This document shows positions 1 to 10,540 of a stretch of 64,000 bases of DNA, piece by piece (the first letter of the stretch is position 1; each line of letters starts with the position of its first letter). The position numbers and the translations under genes are program-made. Source of the DNA: Leptidea sinapis (Eukaryota; Arthropoda; Insecta; Lepidoptera; Pieridae); contig NC_066270.1 of NCBI RefSeq assembly GCF_905404315.1, forward strand, positions 10,806,001 to 10,870,000. Direction: 5' to 3'. The notes beneath the pieces are model-generated. The model was given only the letters and a program-made list of their open reading frames with translations, did not search any database and was not told the origin of the DNA.

Positions 1-218
1 ATTCATCTACAATTGCTACATTCACCATACTTCATACCATACCTTGTGCCTACACCAGCGCCATTGTAATAGCTTTTTGTACTATTAATTACAGCATAAC
101 CCTGGACACTTTTTCTCCCACTAAGAGATGACTCTCCTTACCTCCACACTCCATACTTCGCGGTTTGGTTTCACGAATTCAACGCGCGTTGAATGTGTAG
201 TGTTCACTCGATTTTGGA
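1..218. other. Unassigned AT-rich sequence
   Basis: No coding region, repeat end or RNA gene is recognised before the first SINE. It may be flank or part of an old repeat. Confidence 0.4.
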
Positions 219-533
219 TTTTTTTATGAAAATTAAGGACAAGACGAGCAAGACGTTCAGATGGTACCTAATTGATACGCACTGCCCATTACAATGCAGT
301 GCCGCTCAGGATTCTTGAAAAACCCAAAAATTCTGAGCGGCACTACAATTGTGCTCGTCACCTTGAGACATAAGATGGTAAGTCTCATTTGCCCAGTAAT
401 TTCACTAGCTACGGCGCCCTGCAGACAGAAACACAGTAATTTTTACACATTACTGCTTCACGGCAGAAATAGGCGCCGTTGTGGTACCCATTATCTAGCC
501 GGCTTCCTGTGCAAAGGAGCCGCCTCTCACTGG
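219..533 (-). mobile_element. SINE-1 copy, minus strand
   Basis: On the minus strand this reads from a GGGAGGC/GAGAGGC-type head, through GCCGGCT and ACGGCGCC blocks and a pair of complementary GCCGCTCAG / CTGAGCGGC boxes, to a CAGCTGA-like box and an A-rich tail. The same order recurs at 4.9, 16.8, 38.7, 43.8, 52.3, 56.1 and 57.2 kb. It is about 300 bp, non-coding and A-tailed, which fits a SINE or the detached tail of a LINE. No convincing tRNA A/B boxes were seen. The plus-strand open frame across it is an antisense artefact. Confidence 0.75.
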
Positions 534-644
534 TTTAAACTGGTGTTCGTCAGTCGTGCGCAAAGTAGGACTTTGCGCACTTTTGTTGGTTTTGCCATTA
601 CGATACGTAATAAGGTATAGCTGATCGTAAGGTATAACTGTTTT

Positions 645-777
645 ATTAATACATCATTTTTATTCAAATAAGGATTTAAAATCACTTATTGAACTTCAAA
701 ATATACAACCCATTCGAAAAACGTATGCCTCAGACCTGAGAAGAACGAGTGCAGGAAACTCAGCTAACTTTCTTTAA
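645..777 (-). mobile_element. LINE-C 3' UTR fragment
   Basis: The minus strand carries the LINE-C tail signature, also seen at 28.4, 28.7, 60.0 and 60.7 kb: a GCAGGAAACTCAGC-like box on the plus strand, CAGACCTGAGAAGAA, then TTTAAATCC and an ATTTGAAT end. No coding part remains. Confidence 0.6.
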
Positions 778-827
778 AATTAAATTTTGTTATAAGTATA
801 TATCGTTCAATAAATTTTTATTATTGA

Positions 828-872
828 CTAGCTGACCCGACAGACGATGTACGACTGTTCTGTCAATAGAAG
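828..872 (-). mobile_element. Helitron-type 3' terminus fragment
   Basis: CTAGCTGACCCGACAGACG on the plus strand is the reverse complement of the CTAG-ending terminus of the Helitron-like elements at 5.6, 54.1 and 59.0 kb. Only the end is recognisable. Confidence 0.5.
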
Positions 873-1178
873 AAAAATGATGCACCTATTATTTTCGGGA
901 ATAATGTTGTCTAAAGCTATCGGAAATATGTAATCAAAGTCGATAAGTTAAAAATGAAACAAAAACGTATTTCTGAAGGATTTTATTATATGTAATAATA
1001 AAAAAATTATAAGAATTAATATCGTATTAGTCTAAACAGTTTTTACATAACCGCTTTATTACTGCTTATTTTTTAAGTATTAAAATTGATATACTTGGTA
1101 TGATATCCTAGAGATAGACATTCCATCACTTGCCATCGCAGACTTTTCTGTAGTTCTATTTAAAATACACACTCCACC
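873..1178. other. Unassigned sequence
   Basis: AT-rich, no frame or repeat recognised. It could be the decayed body of the adjoining Helitron fragment. Confidence 0.35.
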
Positions 1179-1522
1179 CACGGACAACGTGTCACCTTAC
1201 ATAACAGTGAAGCACCAAAACATGCCAGTAAACGAGTAAATACACAGCCCCACGCACACACTTACACTAATACAAGCCGATCGGCCGCCATTATGAGATT
1301 TGCCATCGTCTGTGACAGATCAGTATGCGTCGTAATAAAATATTTTAAAAATGCCGTCATGCGTTGTGAAAGTGTAAAAACAATACTATAAAGTATTTGT
1401 GGCCATATTTGATTATTTAAGGGAGAAAAACTGGTATCCCCCGTAACCGCACACACGCTAGCATAAAGGTGCTTCAGTTTCTAATATCACGGCGCGGAGT
1501 TCTTCTTTTTTATTCGTACCTG
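1179..1522 (+). mobile_element. P-like MITE, copy 1 (degenerate ends)
   Basis: Homologous to the elements at 30.1, 47.3 and 50.7-51.6 kb. The left end keeps CACGGAC but has lost part of the GGACTCC block; the right end keeps GCGGAGT, TTCTT and a T-run. Around 1354 an ATG opens MPSCVVK, after which a one-base deletion gives an immediate stop. In other copies the frame runs MPSCVVKKCKN, the Cys-x4-Cys start typical of THAP zinc fingers. Possible target duplication ACTCCACC / ATTTCACC is weak. Confidence 0.6.
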
Positions 1523-1754
1523 ATTTCACCATACATTATTTTGTTATATCTCAAAGGGTTTAGACAGCGTTTTCGTTGAAAGCTACCAGATAGCTTATTT
1601 TTTACCAACACCTCCAACAAATATCTTATGTATACAAATATGCATAGAAATCTTAACTAATTATATACTAAAACCATCCTCGAGAACAGCTGAAAACATC
1701 ATGAAAATCAGTGCAGTAGTTTTTGGCGGACAGACAGACGCGGCGGAGGACTTA

Positions 1755-1990
1755 CTTTTATAATATCTGAGGGCGCTCGCTCCATTTCCAGTCTGTGTTA
1801 TCATTATGAAAGTCGTTTATGCTATAGTAACCTTTACCACACAAAAGTTTTATACAATTCTTTTGAATTTCGTAACACATAATTATTTTGTTTAGTACAT
1901 TTTGTGCGATCATGTTGTAAAAGCCTCGCCCAACAAGACTTAGTAATTCGAGTTCACCAAGTAGTAGGCATAACAAGTTGATTATCATAG
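1755..1990 (-). pseudogene. LINE-C reverse transcriptase C-terminal fragment
   Basis: The minus strand encodes a short tail containing FYNMIAQNVLNK and LCGKGYYSINDF, matching the FYNMIPENVQNK and GKGYY-INDF tail in the copies at 28.1, 59.8 and 61.0 kb. This is the extreme C-terminus of a non-LTR retrotransposon ORF2. The reading frame is altered relative to those copies and no RT core is present. Confidence 0.7.
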
Positions 1991-2769
1991 TTTCAATCTA
2001 ATCAGCTAATTTGCTTATAAACATACATAACTACACAAGAATATATTAGTATCCACTGTAACGGAACGTTACTACAGCATAAGGTAGTGGTGTTTTAATT
2101 AATAATAGGTGAGAGCGAGACGGTTCATGAGTGAGCAGGCACGCATATGACGCGGTGTAAGGCGCTGGAAGATCACCGCATCCAGATCGCCGAGCGTGAC
2201 TGATCGGGATCTCGCAGGAGAGTACCAACTATAGCAGAATCCGATAGAACCTACCACGACTTTTTATTTACTCGTGTTACCCTAACAAATTATACTATCA
2301 ATTCTTATTAAGATTAATTAAAATTAAAAATTTAACTGAGGCACTATCGTTTTGTTTTTTTTATTTGTATTAATTTTTAAAATATCTAACAGAGGTGTCA
2401 CGTGTGTGACCACGTCGGTTAATTCTCTAATATTTTAACCGCGAAGTCTATTAGCGAATACTTCAATATTGAGACCTTTTAATTTTAAATCAAGAATAAT
2501 GCCAAGAAATATTCCAGATTACACCGGTTTACCACCTCTCCGTTTACCAAACATTCGAATATACATTTTTGACATTTGGCGCGATACGGTAAATTTAATA
2601 TTATTTTATACGAACGATAGTGGGAACAATGTACGGAATAAAATGTATAAAACAACATATGTGATAAGAACATTCAGAATTGTTAAAAAAACTATATTAA
2701 ATTTTTTAAAACTATAATACTTATAAAACTTTAGTGTTCATCAATAAAAAAAAACAAGTTACAATAATA
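1991..2769. other. Unassigned sequence
   Basis: A GC-richer patch at about 2046-2250 sits in AT-rich DNA. Short frames on both strands have no recognisable motif. Confidence 0.35.
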
Positions 2770-2907
2770 TCATATGGAAATATATTTTTATTATTAATAA
2801 AGATACATAAACATAACTCAAAAATAAAAATAACCTTTTTCCACATTTACGTCGGTAGTACACTTTGATACATTTTATCCTTTGGAATGTAAATCTTCCT
2901 TGTCAAT
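2770..2907 (-). other. Candidate terminal exon and 3' UTR (possibly TAF13)
   Basis: On the minus strand a strong acceptor (T-run followed by CAG) ends at 2908, and AATAAA-type signals lie about 110 bases further on. TAF13 exon 3 ends in phase +1 with a single G, so splicing to 2907 would complete a GAT codon followed at once by TGA at 2903-2905. That gives a protein ending KYVD, 127 residues, close to the usual TAF13 length. The intron would be about 5.3 kb and full of repeats. The exon could instead belong to an unrecognised gene; other frames are short. This is inference. Confidence 0.4.
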
Positions 2908-3224
2908 CTGAAAAAAAGAAGTCAACTAATGTATCCCACATAATATACATGTATAATTAGGAAGTGTATCTGTCTGTCCTTCCCGGATTAAAATGTATGT
3001 ACCTACAAGACTTCCCTCTGTGTCGACATACAACAATTTCTTAATACATGATAATACACTCAATTAATGACTGCTAGCTTAAAAAAGAATTTTTAAAAAT
3101 TGTTTTTCTTGCAAAAGATCTAAGCATTAAATAACTATTTAAGTGATTAAGAAATCAAAATAGCGCTGGGCAGGATATATACCATGGGGACAAAGGGAGT
3201 TATTGTGGTTATGATTTCCAAAAA
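2908..3224. other. Unassigned sequence
   Basis: AT-rich, nothing recognised on either strand. Confidence 0.35.
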
Positions 3225-3567
3225 TTGCGGAGATTTGGGTTCCCGCTGCGTCTTCTACCGCATTTATCACGGGGAGTGCTCAGTAGTTATTCGGGATAGT
3301 GCGAGCCGTTGAATTTCACCAACTGATATTACGTCAAAGTGCGAAATTATATCCGCATCATTTAGAAGTCTGGCATTCTAAAACGACGCATTTTATAAGA
3401 AATTTCATACCTCGTACAGACACTCTGTGGAATCAATCACCGCCTGCAGTTTTCCCGAACCGATACGACTTAGGGACATTCAAGCTTAGAGTATATTCCT
3501 AACTTAAAGGTTGGCAACGCATTACGTTAGCCTCGTACCCGTTTGCCCTGTCTCGTATAAAAAAATT
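3225..3567 (+). pseudogene. LINE-B reverse transcriptase C-terminus, degenerate
   Basis: Plus-strand frames encode CVFYRIYHGECS, then after frame breaks EFHQLILRQSAK, PHHLEVWHSKT and FPNRYDLGTFKLRVYS. These correspond in order to the conserved C-terminal tail of the LINE-A/LINE-B type non-LTR ORF2, seen most completely at 18.0-19.4 kb. The longest open piece is 3299-3502. The copy ends with TTTGCCC and an A-run near 3560, typical of this family's 3' end. Confidence 0.75.
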
Positions 3568-3780
3568 ACCTGGTAAAAGAAATCAAAGAAGACAATGGAC
3601 CCGATGGAAGATTGAGAAGTTAGCCTAAAAATAGTTGTATAGGAGATTATCGCAAACTTTTCTAAATAGATATCGGCGTTTGAAACGAGAAATTGACTAA
3701 GCGCCATTTTTCAGCATATTGAGTCATATACATAGTTCATTTACTGAATTAGGCGTTACTTTGCGGAAATCCATAATTAT

Positions 3781-4023
3781 ACAAATGATTTAAGTTTTCT
3801 TAGTGTTAATTCCGCCAATATTTGTTTTTAAAACAATTCGACACGTGTTTCGCCTCTACACGAGGCATCCTCAGGACGTGTTGTCTCGCCAAAATCTGGC
3901 ACGAGACTGTCTAGTCTCGTGTAGACTGTCTAGGATGCCTCGTGTAGAGGCGAAACACGTGTCGAATTGTTTTAAAAACAAATATTGGCGGAATTAACAC
4001 TAAAGAAAACTTAAATCGTTTGT
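3781..4023. mobile_element. Foldback MITE, copy 1
   Basis: Two long inverted arms, 3781-3871 and 3932-4023, match almost perfectly and enclose about 60 bases. They begin with ACAAATGATTTAAG, followed by AATTCCGCCAATATTTG and CACGTGTTTCGCC. The loop carries a smaller inverted pair CACGAGAC / GTCTCGTG. A second copy lies at 44378-44576. Upstream flank (about 3735-3780) also matches the flank to the right of that copy in inverse orientation, so the full unit is larger than the palindrome. Non-coding. Confidence 0.8.
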
Positions 4024-4239
4024 ATTATATACATATTTCAAACCGCCTGATTTTTCTGAATCGTTTGGTCGTATTCTAGTCCCTCTACGATGAATTTTGA
4101 TGTCATCGCTTCAGCATTGTTAAATCAACAGCTTGTTACTTTATGTTGTCTGCTAAGCGACAAAATATTTTTTATTAAAAATAAGCTCCATGTTGCTTAG
4201 TCAATTTCTCCTTTCAAGCGTCGATATACAAAATTTTAC

Positions 4240-4665
4240 CAGTCAGTCTCAAAAACAAGTACCTATTGGCAGTTAATAACCATAAAAATCAGGAGCATAA
4301 TCAATTGCAGTCGAGCCATAGCTACAGTACGAGGTCGGTGTCATCTGGTAAACTACAAGTACCCAGAGTTGATAGAACTTTAGAAAAGCGCTTAACATAT
4401 TTACTCAATAGTATGCCTATGGACATCCGCCTAGAGCCAAATAAATTTAGGTTTAAAACTAAATTAGAAAAATACTTTTTAAGCACCATTCCATTACCAT
4501 TGTAAATATTGTTATTTTTGTAATTAAAGTATTAAATTAAGTCTATACAAATATGTAAATGTCTATATTTACAGAGACTCGTTCCTGCAGTCAAACTGTC
4601 AGGACAGTTTTGCAGGGTTTTGTCATTAATTGAATGTTATAATTTAATAAATGAATAAATAAAAT
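4240..4665 (+). pseudogene. LINE-H ORF2 C-terminal tail and 3' UTR
   Basis: An open stretch at 4266-4505 encodes a basic tail (STRSVSSGKLQVPRVDRT, then LNSMPMDIRLEPNKFRFKTKL) that resembles the terminal region of non-LTR ORF2 proteins, in which an ST/NTR motif precedes a NALP-x-x-I-R-type motif. It is followed by about 140 bases of UTR and an AATAAATGAATAAAT repeat tail, as expected of a 5'-truncated insertion. The clade was not assigned. Confidence 0.55.
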
Positions 4666-4872
4666 AAGCAGATGACCAAGTTAGAGAAGAAAAAAAAATT
4701 TGGACAGGGTAATTAAACTTGTATGTTATCAAGTAATGCAATCTAATGAATGGAAGCTGGACTATGGCAATGATGGTCTGCCTTCTGTATCTCTGGGAGA
4801 CATCAGACAAACATGATTGTAAGTATGTGTGATGTATGTACATTTTATATTTATATCCAAAAATATCTATTT

Positions 4873-5170
4873 ACCATTGGGAGGCTCCTTTGCACCAGAT
4901 ACCGGCTAGATTATGGTTAGTACAACGGCGTTCTGCCGTGAAGTATTATTGTGTTTTGGTCTGAAGGGTGCCGTAGCTAGTGAAATTACTGGGCAAATCA
5001 AACTTTACATCTTATGTCTCAAGGTGACAAGGGCAGTTGTAGTGCCGCTCAGAATTTTTGTTTTAATTCAATAATCCTGAGTGGTCTCTGCATTGTAATG
5101 GGCAGGGAATATCAATTACTATCAGCTGAACTTCCTGCTTGTCTCTTCCCTTATTTCCAATAAAAAAAAT
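4873..5170 (+). mobile_element. SINE-1 copy, plus strand
   Basis: Nearly full-length copy from the GGGAGGCTCCTTTGCACC head to an A-tail. It shows the GCCGGCTAG, GTGAAATTACTGGGC and CAGCTGAACTTCCTGC-type boxes of the family. Confidence 0.8.
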
Positions 5171-5578
5171 AACTAATACAGCTGTAAGTATCAAGTCCAT
5201 TTCAGCTTCACTTTAAGTTACAAACATTATTCAAACATTGGGATTTTTTTTTTATATTTACTATTGTACTAATACTCACAAACATTCAGTCCAATGGCAT
5301 TTGTTTTCATTCTGAAAATAATTATTATTCATTATCTTTCAAACAATGCGATTTGTGTGTTAGTTAACATATAACATATTTTATTCTAAAAATTAAAAAA
5401 AAAAACAACACACTACTGACAACACATTGAACTATGTTAGTTACTAGTCAATTGTAATAGGTTCACTAAAGCAGACTTAATCTATGTAAATGAAATTTAA
5501 TTTTGTCAACAACAACTTAACACGAAAATTACAAATAAAAATATATTCTTATTGTAAGTTCTTATCTAATTTGTTTAA
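5171..5578. other. Unassigned AT-rich sequence
   Basis: No supported feature. If TAF13 reaches the exon at 2.9 kb, this lies in its last intron. Confidence 0.35.
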
Positions 5579-5929
5579 TCTTAATATATATAAATTACGT
5601 GACACATTGTTTGTCCTCGATGGACACCTAAACTAATGAACGGATTTTAATGGGGATTACTTCACGGAGTGCAGTTTGGTCCAACTTGAGAGATAGGATA
5701 GTTTTTATTTCGATTTGGGACCCATAAATATTTTTATTTTCAATATTTGTATTGTATGGACATATTTTCTATGAGTGAATTTAGTGACGCACGGTTTGAC
5801 AGTTCCGCTGTGAAACAACTGGTAGCATTTTTTACGAAATAATTTATGATGTTTTGAAATATTATTGGCAAATTCCTATAAAACAGAATTTTTTATTATT
5901 TACGGAACAAAGTCTGTCGGGTCAACTAG
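5579..5929 (+). mobile_element. Non-autonomous Helitron (type 1)
   Basis: Starts TC (5579) preceded by A and ends CTAG (5926-5929) followed by T, the insertion rule of Helitrons (between A and T, no target duplication). The body opens TCTTAATATATATAAATTACG. Copies occur at 54138-54503 (minus) and 58978-59323 (plus). No Rep/helicase is encoded. Confidence 0.8.
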
Positions 5930-7032
5930 TAATATAATATAATCTTGTGAACATTTGGAACAACTACTTTAATAATAAGAAAATAAATAATTAAATCAAA
6001 TCAAAGGGGACAGCAACTATAGAATACATAAAACCTTCCTACATTTTTTGTATAAGGTCTAAGGTTGTTAAGATTTCTAACAAAAAAATTTGATAGGAGG
6101 TGAGTTTTCTTCCATGTAAAATAATAAAATAGAAAATTTTGTATTTCCTTTCATTTTTAGTAATACATATCTTTGTAAAGATTGATCCTTATGAGGATGT
6201 TTTAATTTCCGTCAAATGTTCAAAAAAATTAAAAAAAAACTAAATATGCAGATATTGGTTTCTTACTTTTCACGACTTTTCTCTAAGTCATGTAGTTTCC
6301 GACATGGCGACCCACCCATCTCAAAAAACCACACTGTATTTTATATAAATTTATTTGCCTCAATATTATTACGAATTGGCAAATCTAACATAGTATCCTG
6401 ACAGATGTTTTGTGATAACATATTTGAGTTATCATGCAAATACTAGCCATAAATAAACTAAAAGTTGGTTGGTTTAAAATTTTATTTTAAATTGTTGAAA
6501 GTTCTTTCACTATTACAACAATGTCTGGATAAGCCTTAGAGTATTAACAATAATGAATTTTGATTTATATATCTCAAGCACACTATTAAATTAAAACAAT
6601 AACATCAAAATGTAACTGTACTAAAGCAGAAGTGATAAATCTCCCAGAAAAATAGCATCATGATGCTAAAAACATTGGAAGTTATTGTTTGCAAAATAAA
6701 TGTGCTGCCTACTCAATGAATAACATCATAATGAATTAAAATTTTAAGAAATAACATTATTGTTTTGGCAAAATAATTTTGTATCCTTCCAGTGAAATAT
6801 TATTGATATAACACAGATGATAAAAAATTTTGGATTTTCATTTACAAATGGAATACAACAAGATGTTTTATAGTTATTTATGCAACTGTTGTGTAATAAG
6901 GGGCATTAAAATACGAATGTGGGTTTATATTATGTTGTGATTATTATCAATACTATTGTATCACATGAGTGTTTTAATACCTAATTATCAACACCCATAA
7001 TATGAATCCTCTATTAAAGATTCTGAAACGGT
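5930..7032. other. Unassigned AT-rich sequence
   Basis: About 1.1 kb of AT-rich DNA with short frames only. Nothing recognised; may be intronic to TAF13. Confidence 0.4.
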
Positions 7033-7188
7033 CAGCTTACTGCTAACATTAAAAAAGCCAGTCCTAGTAACCATTGCCAAAACCCAAAAGACTGTTGTAA
7101 TCTTGTAATGGATTTCATTACAACACTCGTTTGGATGATGTAATGGTTATTAGGACATTGCGTGTTTTAATGTTGGCAATAAGCTAAC
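7033..7188. mobile_element. Small inverted-repeat element (MITE-like)
   Basis: Left end AGCTTACTGCTAACATTAAAA pairs with right end (reverse complement) AGCTTATTGCCAACATTAAAA with two differences. A second inner pair, CCTAGTAACCATT against CCTAATAACCATT, continues the arms. About 156 bp, non-coding. Target duplication unclear. Confidence 0.6.
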
Positions 7189-7685
7189 TGTGTTAGATAA
7201 AAATATAATGAGATCTCTAGAACAACTGAGTTATTGAATAATAAGTCTGCTTTAACAAATTTATTGAACAATAAGGACATTAGTACAAGGTGCAACACAA
7301 AAAGCAATGTGTTTAAATCAAAATTGGTTACTTGCTTCAGTCTTAGGAGCATGGGGTATCACACTCAGCCAATACTATTGTTGATCTTCTATAAGTTTAA
7401 AACAATCAGTCTATTACTACTTATAAAACAACACAGCAAATGAAATAAAATAATAAGAGATGAAATTGGAATGTCCAGATAAGTCACATATTTAAGTTTA
7501 ATATTATAGACATAAAGTTATTAGAACTGTTATGGAACCAAATATATTTTTGATAAGACTGTGTGTTCATTAAAACATAATTATTTTACTTTAAGAGAAG
7601 CTTGTTGTTAAAAGCTATGAATCTTAAAGCGAGGGAAGAGCTTTCATACAACAAAAATAAATTTCTGTTGTACTTTGTTGTAGAT

Positions 7686-8051
7686 CAGCGTTTCCCATTT
7701 TCTGGGTCTCAACCCAGGCCATCAAAATAAAATACCAGGTCGCAACATTCTCTCCTTATGTTAAAAGAAGATCCTAAGATAAAACTTTCCACATTTTCCG
7801 CAAACTTTGATTTATTACTAAAAAAAGGAGCAGCCACATACTTAGCACAAAAATTTTGTAACTAAATAGGCGATAACAAAGTATATAGTACTACTAAAAC
7901 CTTTACCAGTACTAATAAAACCTTTTTAACTATTATTTATTAATATAAATATGTATTATTTTGGCTTTGGTTGAATTTAAAGTAAAGTGGGTCATGAAGG
8001 GGTAGTGTGAAAATTATAGGGCCATGGCAGAATAATGTTTGGGAAACACTG
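7686..8051. mobile_element. hAT-type MITE
   Basis: Ends are CAGCGTTTCCCA and, reverse complemented, CAGTGTTTCCCA. The flanks are TTGTAGAT and TTGTAAAT, an 8-bp direct duplication with one difference, the target-duplication length of the hAT superfamily. The 366-bp body is AT-rich and non-coding. A TGGGTCTCAACCC-like box follows the left end, as in many hAT derivatives. Confidence 0.75.
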
Positions 8052-8183
8052 TTGTAAATAAATTGGTTGGTAAACTGTTTGGTCATGATTGCAAATATCT
8101 GGACGGACTTCAATTTCAATTCTAATGAGTTAGAACTTAAATTAACAAGGCAAATATAATTATATCAATAATTTTAAACTCAC

Positions 8184-8747
8184 CAACATATTTTACTTCA
8201 TCAAAAGCCTTCCTAGCCTTCTTAAGTTCTTCATTCATTGTGAGCAAATCTTTCACACGAGCATATTTCCTGGGGTCCTTACGTACTAAGAATATCATAT
8301 CTTCTACTTGCACTCGGCCATGTCTTCCCACTTCCATTGCTCTAAAGTGACAAACAAAATCTGCCTATATATTTTGTTCCCATAGTTAATTAAAATATGT
8401 AATGAATGCTATGAAAGTAAATACGACGGTAAAGCAGATTTAAATTTTCTAGCTTACCTGTGTGTGGTTTCTGTAATAAACTCAATAACAAGATCTTCCA
8501 GGAAGTCAACACTCTCTGTGTAAGGGTTCTTATCATCACCAAACCCATACATCATACAGCGCAACTCCTTACTGAACAGTCTTTTACGATCTGAAGCTGT
8601 AGCTCCTTGCTGCTGATCCGATTCTTCATCATCGAACTACAAAACATATTCAGTCAAACTTTCTAATAAATCTGTAATGCTATCTATGTTTCTATTGTAT
8701 CGTACCTGGTCGTATTGATCTGGATTATCTGGAGTAGGGGTAGACAT
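8184..8747 (-). CDS. TAF13: TFIID subunit 13 (TAF13)
   Basis: Small histone-fold subunit of the general transcription factor TFIID; in other organisms it pairs with TAF11 in the nucleus. Exons on the minus strand: 8706-8747 (MSTPTPDNPDQYDQ), 8458-8636 and 8184-8341, with GT..AG borders and phases 0, +2, +1. The acidic N-terminus is followed by the histone fold (about residues 33-110): RKRLFSKELRCMMYGFGDD, SVDFLEDLVIEFITE, THRAMEVGRHGRVQVED, FLVRKDPRKYARVKDLL. Without the exon 2 splice the third exon would start at an internal Met, so the upstream ATG at 8747 is chosen. A GTGAGT donor after KYVG shows that exon 3 is not the last. The final residue or residues come from an exon that is not certain; the best candidate is at 2907. 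Identity is near certain, the C-terminus is not. Confidence 0.93.
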
Positions 8748-8977
8748 AATTATAAATATTACGTGTTTAGGTGTTTACAAGTCAATTGAAAATATTTATT
8801 AAAGTCGAGACACTATATACTCTATCTACTCTGTCGATATACTCTATCGAGGTCGATTCTCGAATAATCTCTCGATACGTTCAAAACAAAGCTGAAGTCT
8901 GAAAGCAATAATAATTATTGACATTCGACAGCTGTTAAGACAGTGGCAAACAACATTAAGAATACCTACCTTAAAAA

Positions 8978-9837
8978 CAGGATGTCCCAAAGTTATGGGA
9001 CATGAAGGGAAAGTACCTTAAATATCGAAGATAGGCTATTTTACTGAAGGAAGACTATATGTTATTTTTAGAAGTTAGTAATTCTGCATTCAAAGATTTT
9101 CTAAAAATGACTTGCCTCGTCTGGGAATCGAACCGACTAAAATTTAAAAAAAAAAAACACCCCTACTCTTATGATGCCAATCGAATGAATGGCCAAAAAC
9201 TAATAACTCTTCTTAAGTATATATAGTATTTTAAAAGAAAGTAGTGGGTATTTTTTTGTAAATTAATTAAATATATGCTCAATATGTGATCCCTCTTGTC
9301 TTACGCAAATCGCCAATCTTTTAATGAGTTGCGCTGCCTGTTGATTTTCTTATCATTTTATGGTGAATACTCGATATGATATGGCACAATTCTGTTTGTA
9401 ACTCACCCACGTTCTCGTATCATTTTTTGTAAATGTTATTATTTGTATCTTTCACGTATTGGGGATACGAAAGAAACGAAAGAAGAAATCTAATGGTGTA
9501 AGGTCCGAGGATCTGGCCGGCATCTAATCGGTCCATTCGTACCAATCCAAGTAGGAAAACATTCATTTTACGTTGTTCCTTTCTTTTAAAATACTATGTT
9601 ACTTAAGAAGAGTTATTAGTTTTTGGCCATTCTTTCGATTGGCATTATAAAAGTAGGGGTGTTTTTTTTACATTTCAGTCGGTTCGATTCCCAGACGAGG
9701 CAAGTAATTTTTAGAAAGTCTTTAAATGCAGAAGTACTAACTTTTAAAAATAACATAAAGTCTTCTTTCAGTAAAATAGCCTATCTTCGATATTTAAGGT
9801 ACTTTCCCTTCATGTCCCATAACTTTGGGACACCCTG
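8978..9837. mobile_element. Fossil IS630/mariner-like element with ~260-bp inverted ends
   Basis: The termini are CAGGATGTCCCAAAG (left) and CAGGGTGTCCCAAAG (right, reverse complement), and the arms stay similar for roughly 260 bases. They include a small internal hairpin TGTCCCA..TGGGACA and a shared GAATCGAACCGAC / GGTTCGATTCCCAG stretch. The middle (about 9290-9560, minus strand) still reads WIGTNGPIRCRPDPRTLHH and, after breaks, LDFFF and RLAICVRQEGSHIEHI. This matches the WIGRNGPIRWPARSPDLTPLDFFLWG block around the last catalytic Asp of mariner-related transposases. The gene is dead. A TA target duplication is visible only at the right. Confidence 0.65.
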
Positions 9838-10540
9838 TATACTATAGAATAATAATTTATTGGGGTACAATATTAGTTACAAAAATATCTGTTACAAAGT
9901 ATACATTGGTACAAAGTAAGTAACTTTAATTTTACACGTATTCTGGCCTCACACTAGGATTCCCTGTGTCGTGAGGTCCAGTCTCTTCCCCTATCTAAGT
10001 ACAAAATAAAATTAAAAGAAATTTGCGTATGTGTGTGTGTGTGTATGGATGTGTGTATATGTGTTTGTGTGTGTGCTCAGTAAGAAAAGCCAATTGATAA
10101 CGTTGGGATAATAATTTCAATTATTGTTTTGTACATTTATAAGTTTTTCGGTATCATCGTAGTTTAAAATTTTTAACCATTCAAATATTACTTTTTTACA
10201 ACTGCGTTTAGTCTTATCTATACAAATCCTATTTTGTTTGTATAATTTACTGTAAAGGTAAAGCCCCAGGAAATAATATGTTCTTCGAGCAAAGGAAGAA
10301 AACACCCTTGGGCGATCCCATATAAGCGCCCTATGAGAAATTCGTGCCTGTTCTTTCGCGGTTTTGTGGAATTTAAGTAGTGCAGTGGAGATAAATAATT
10401 GTCTTATTCAAAGATGGTTTAGTTATGAGTAGAGGATGTCTGTTGAATATCGCCACGGCTTATTGTATCCTATTTTTAATATTGCACGTTGGGCTCTTTC
10501 TAATTTAATTAGAAGTGTCTTTACTATATAACAAATAAAA
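9838..10540 (-). pseudogene. LINE-F ORF2 C-terminus and 3' UTR
   Basis: Minus strand reads KTLLIKLERAQRAILKIGY, KPWRYSTDILY, RQLFISTALLKFHK, RALIWDRPRVFSSFARRTYY and a Lys-rich end at about 10117. The ERAQRA-x-LK motif and the following helices are typical of the region downstream of RT in non-LTR ORF2. Stops interrupt the first half. The 3' UTR holds a GT-rich microsatellite and a CCTCAC-AC-box, ending near the neighbouring element. Confidence 0.6.
10024..10078. repeat. Imperfect (GT)n microsatellite
   Basis: Runs of GT interrupted by AT and GGAT over about 55 bases, inside the LINE-F 3' UTR. Confidence 0.85.

Noticed and set aside
294..620. 108-codon plus-strand frame
   Set aside because: Antisense to a SINE-1 copy, no protein motif.
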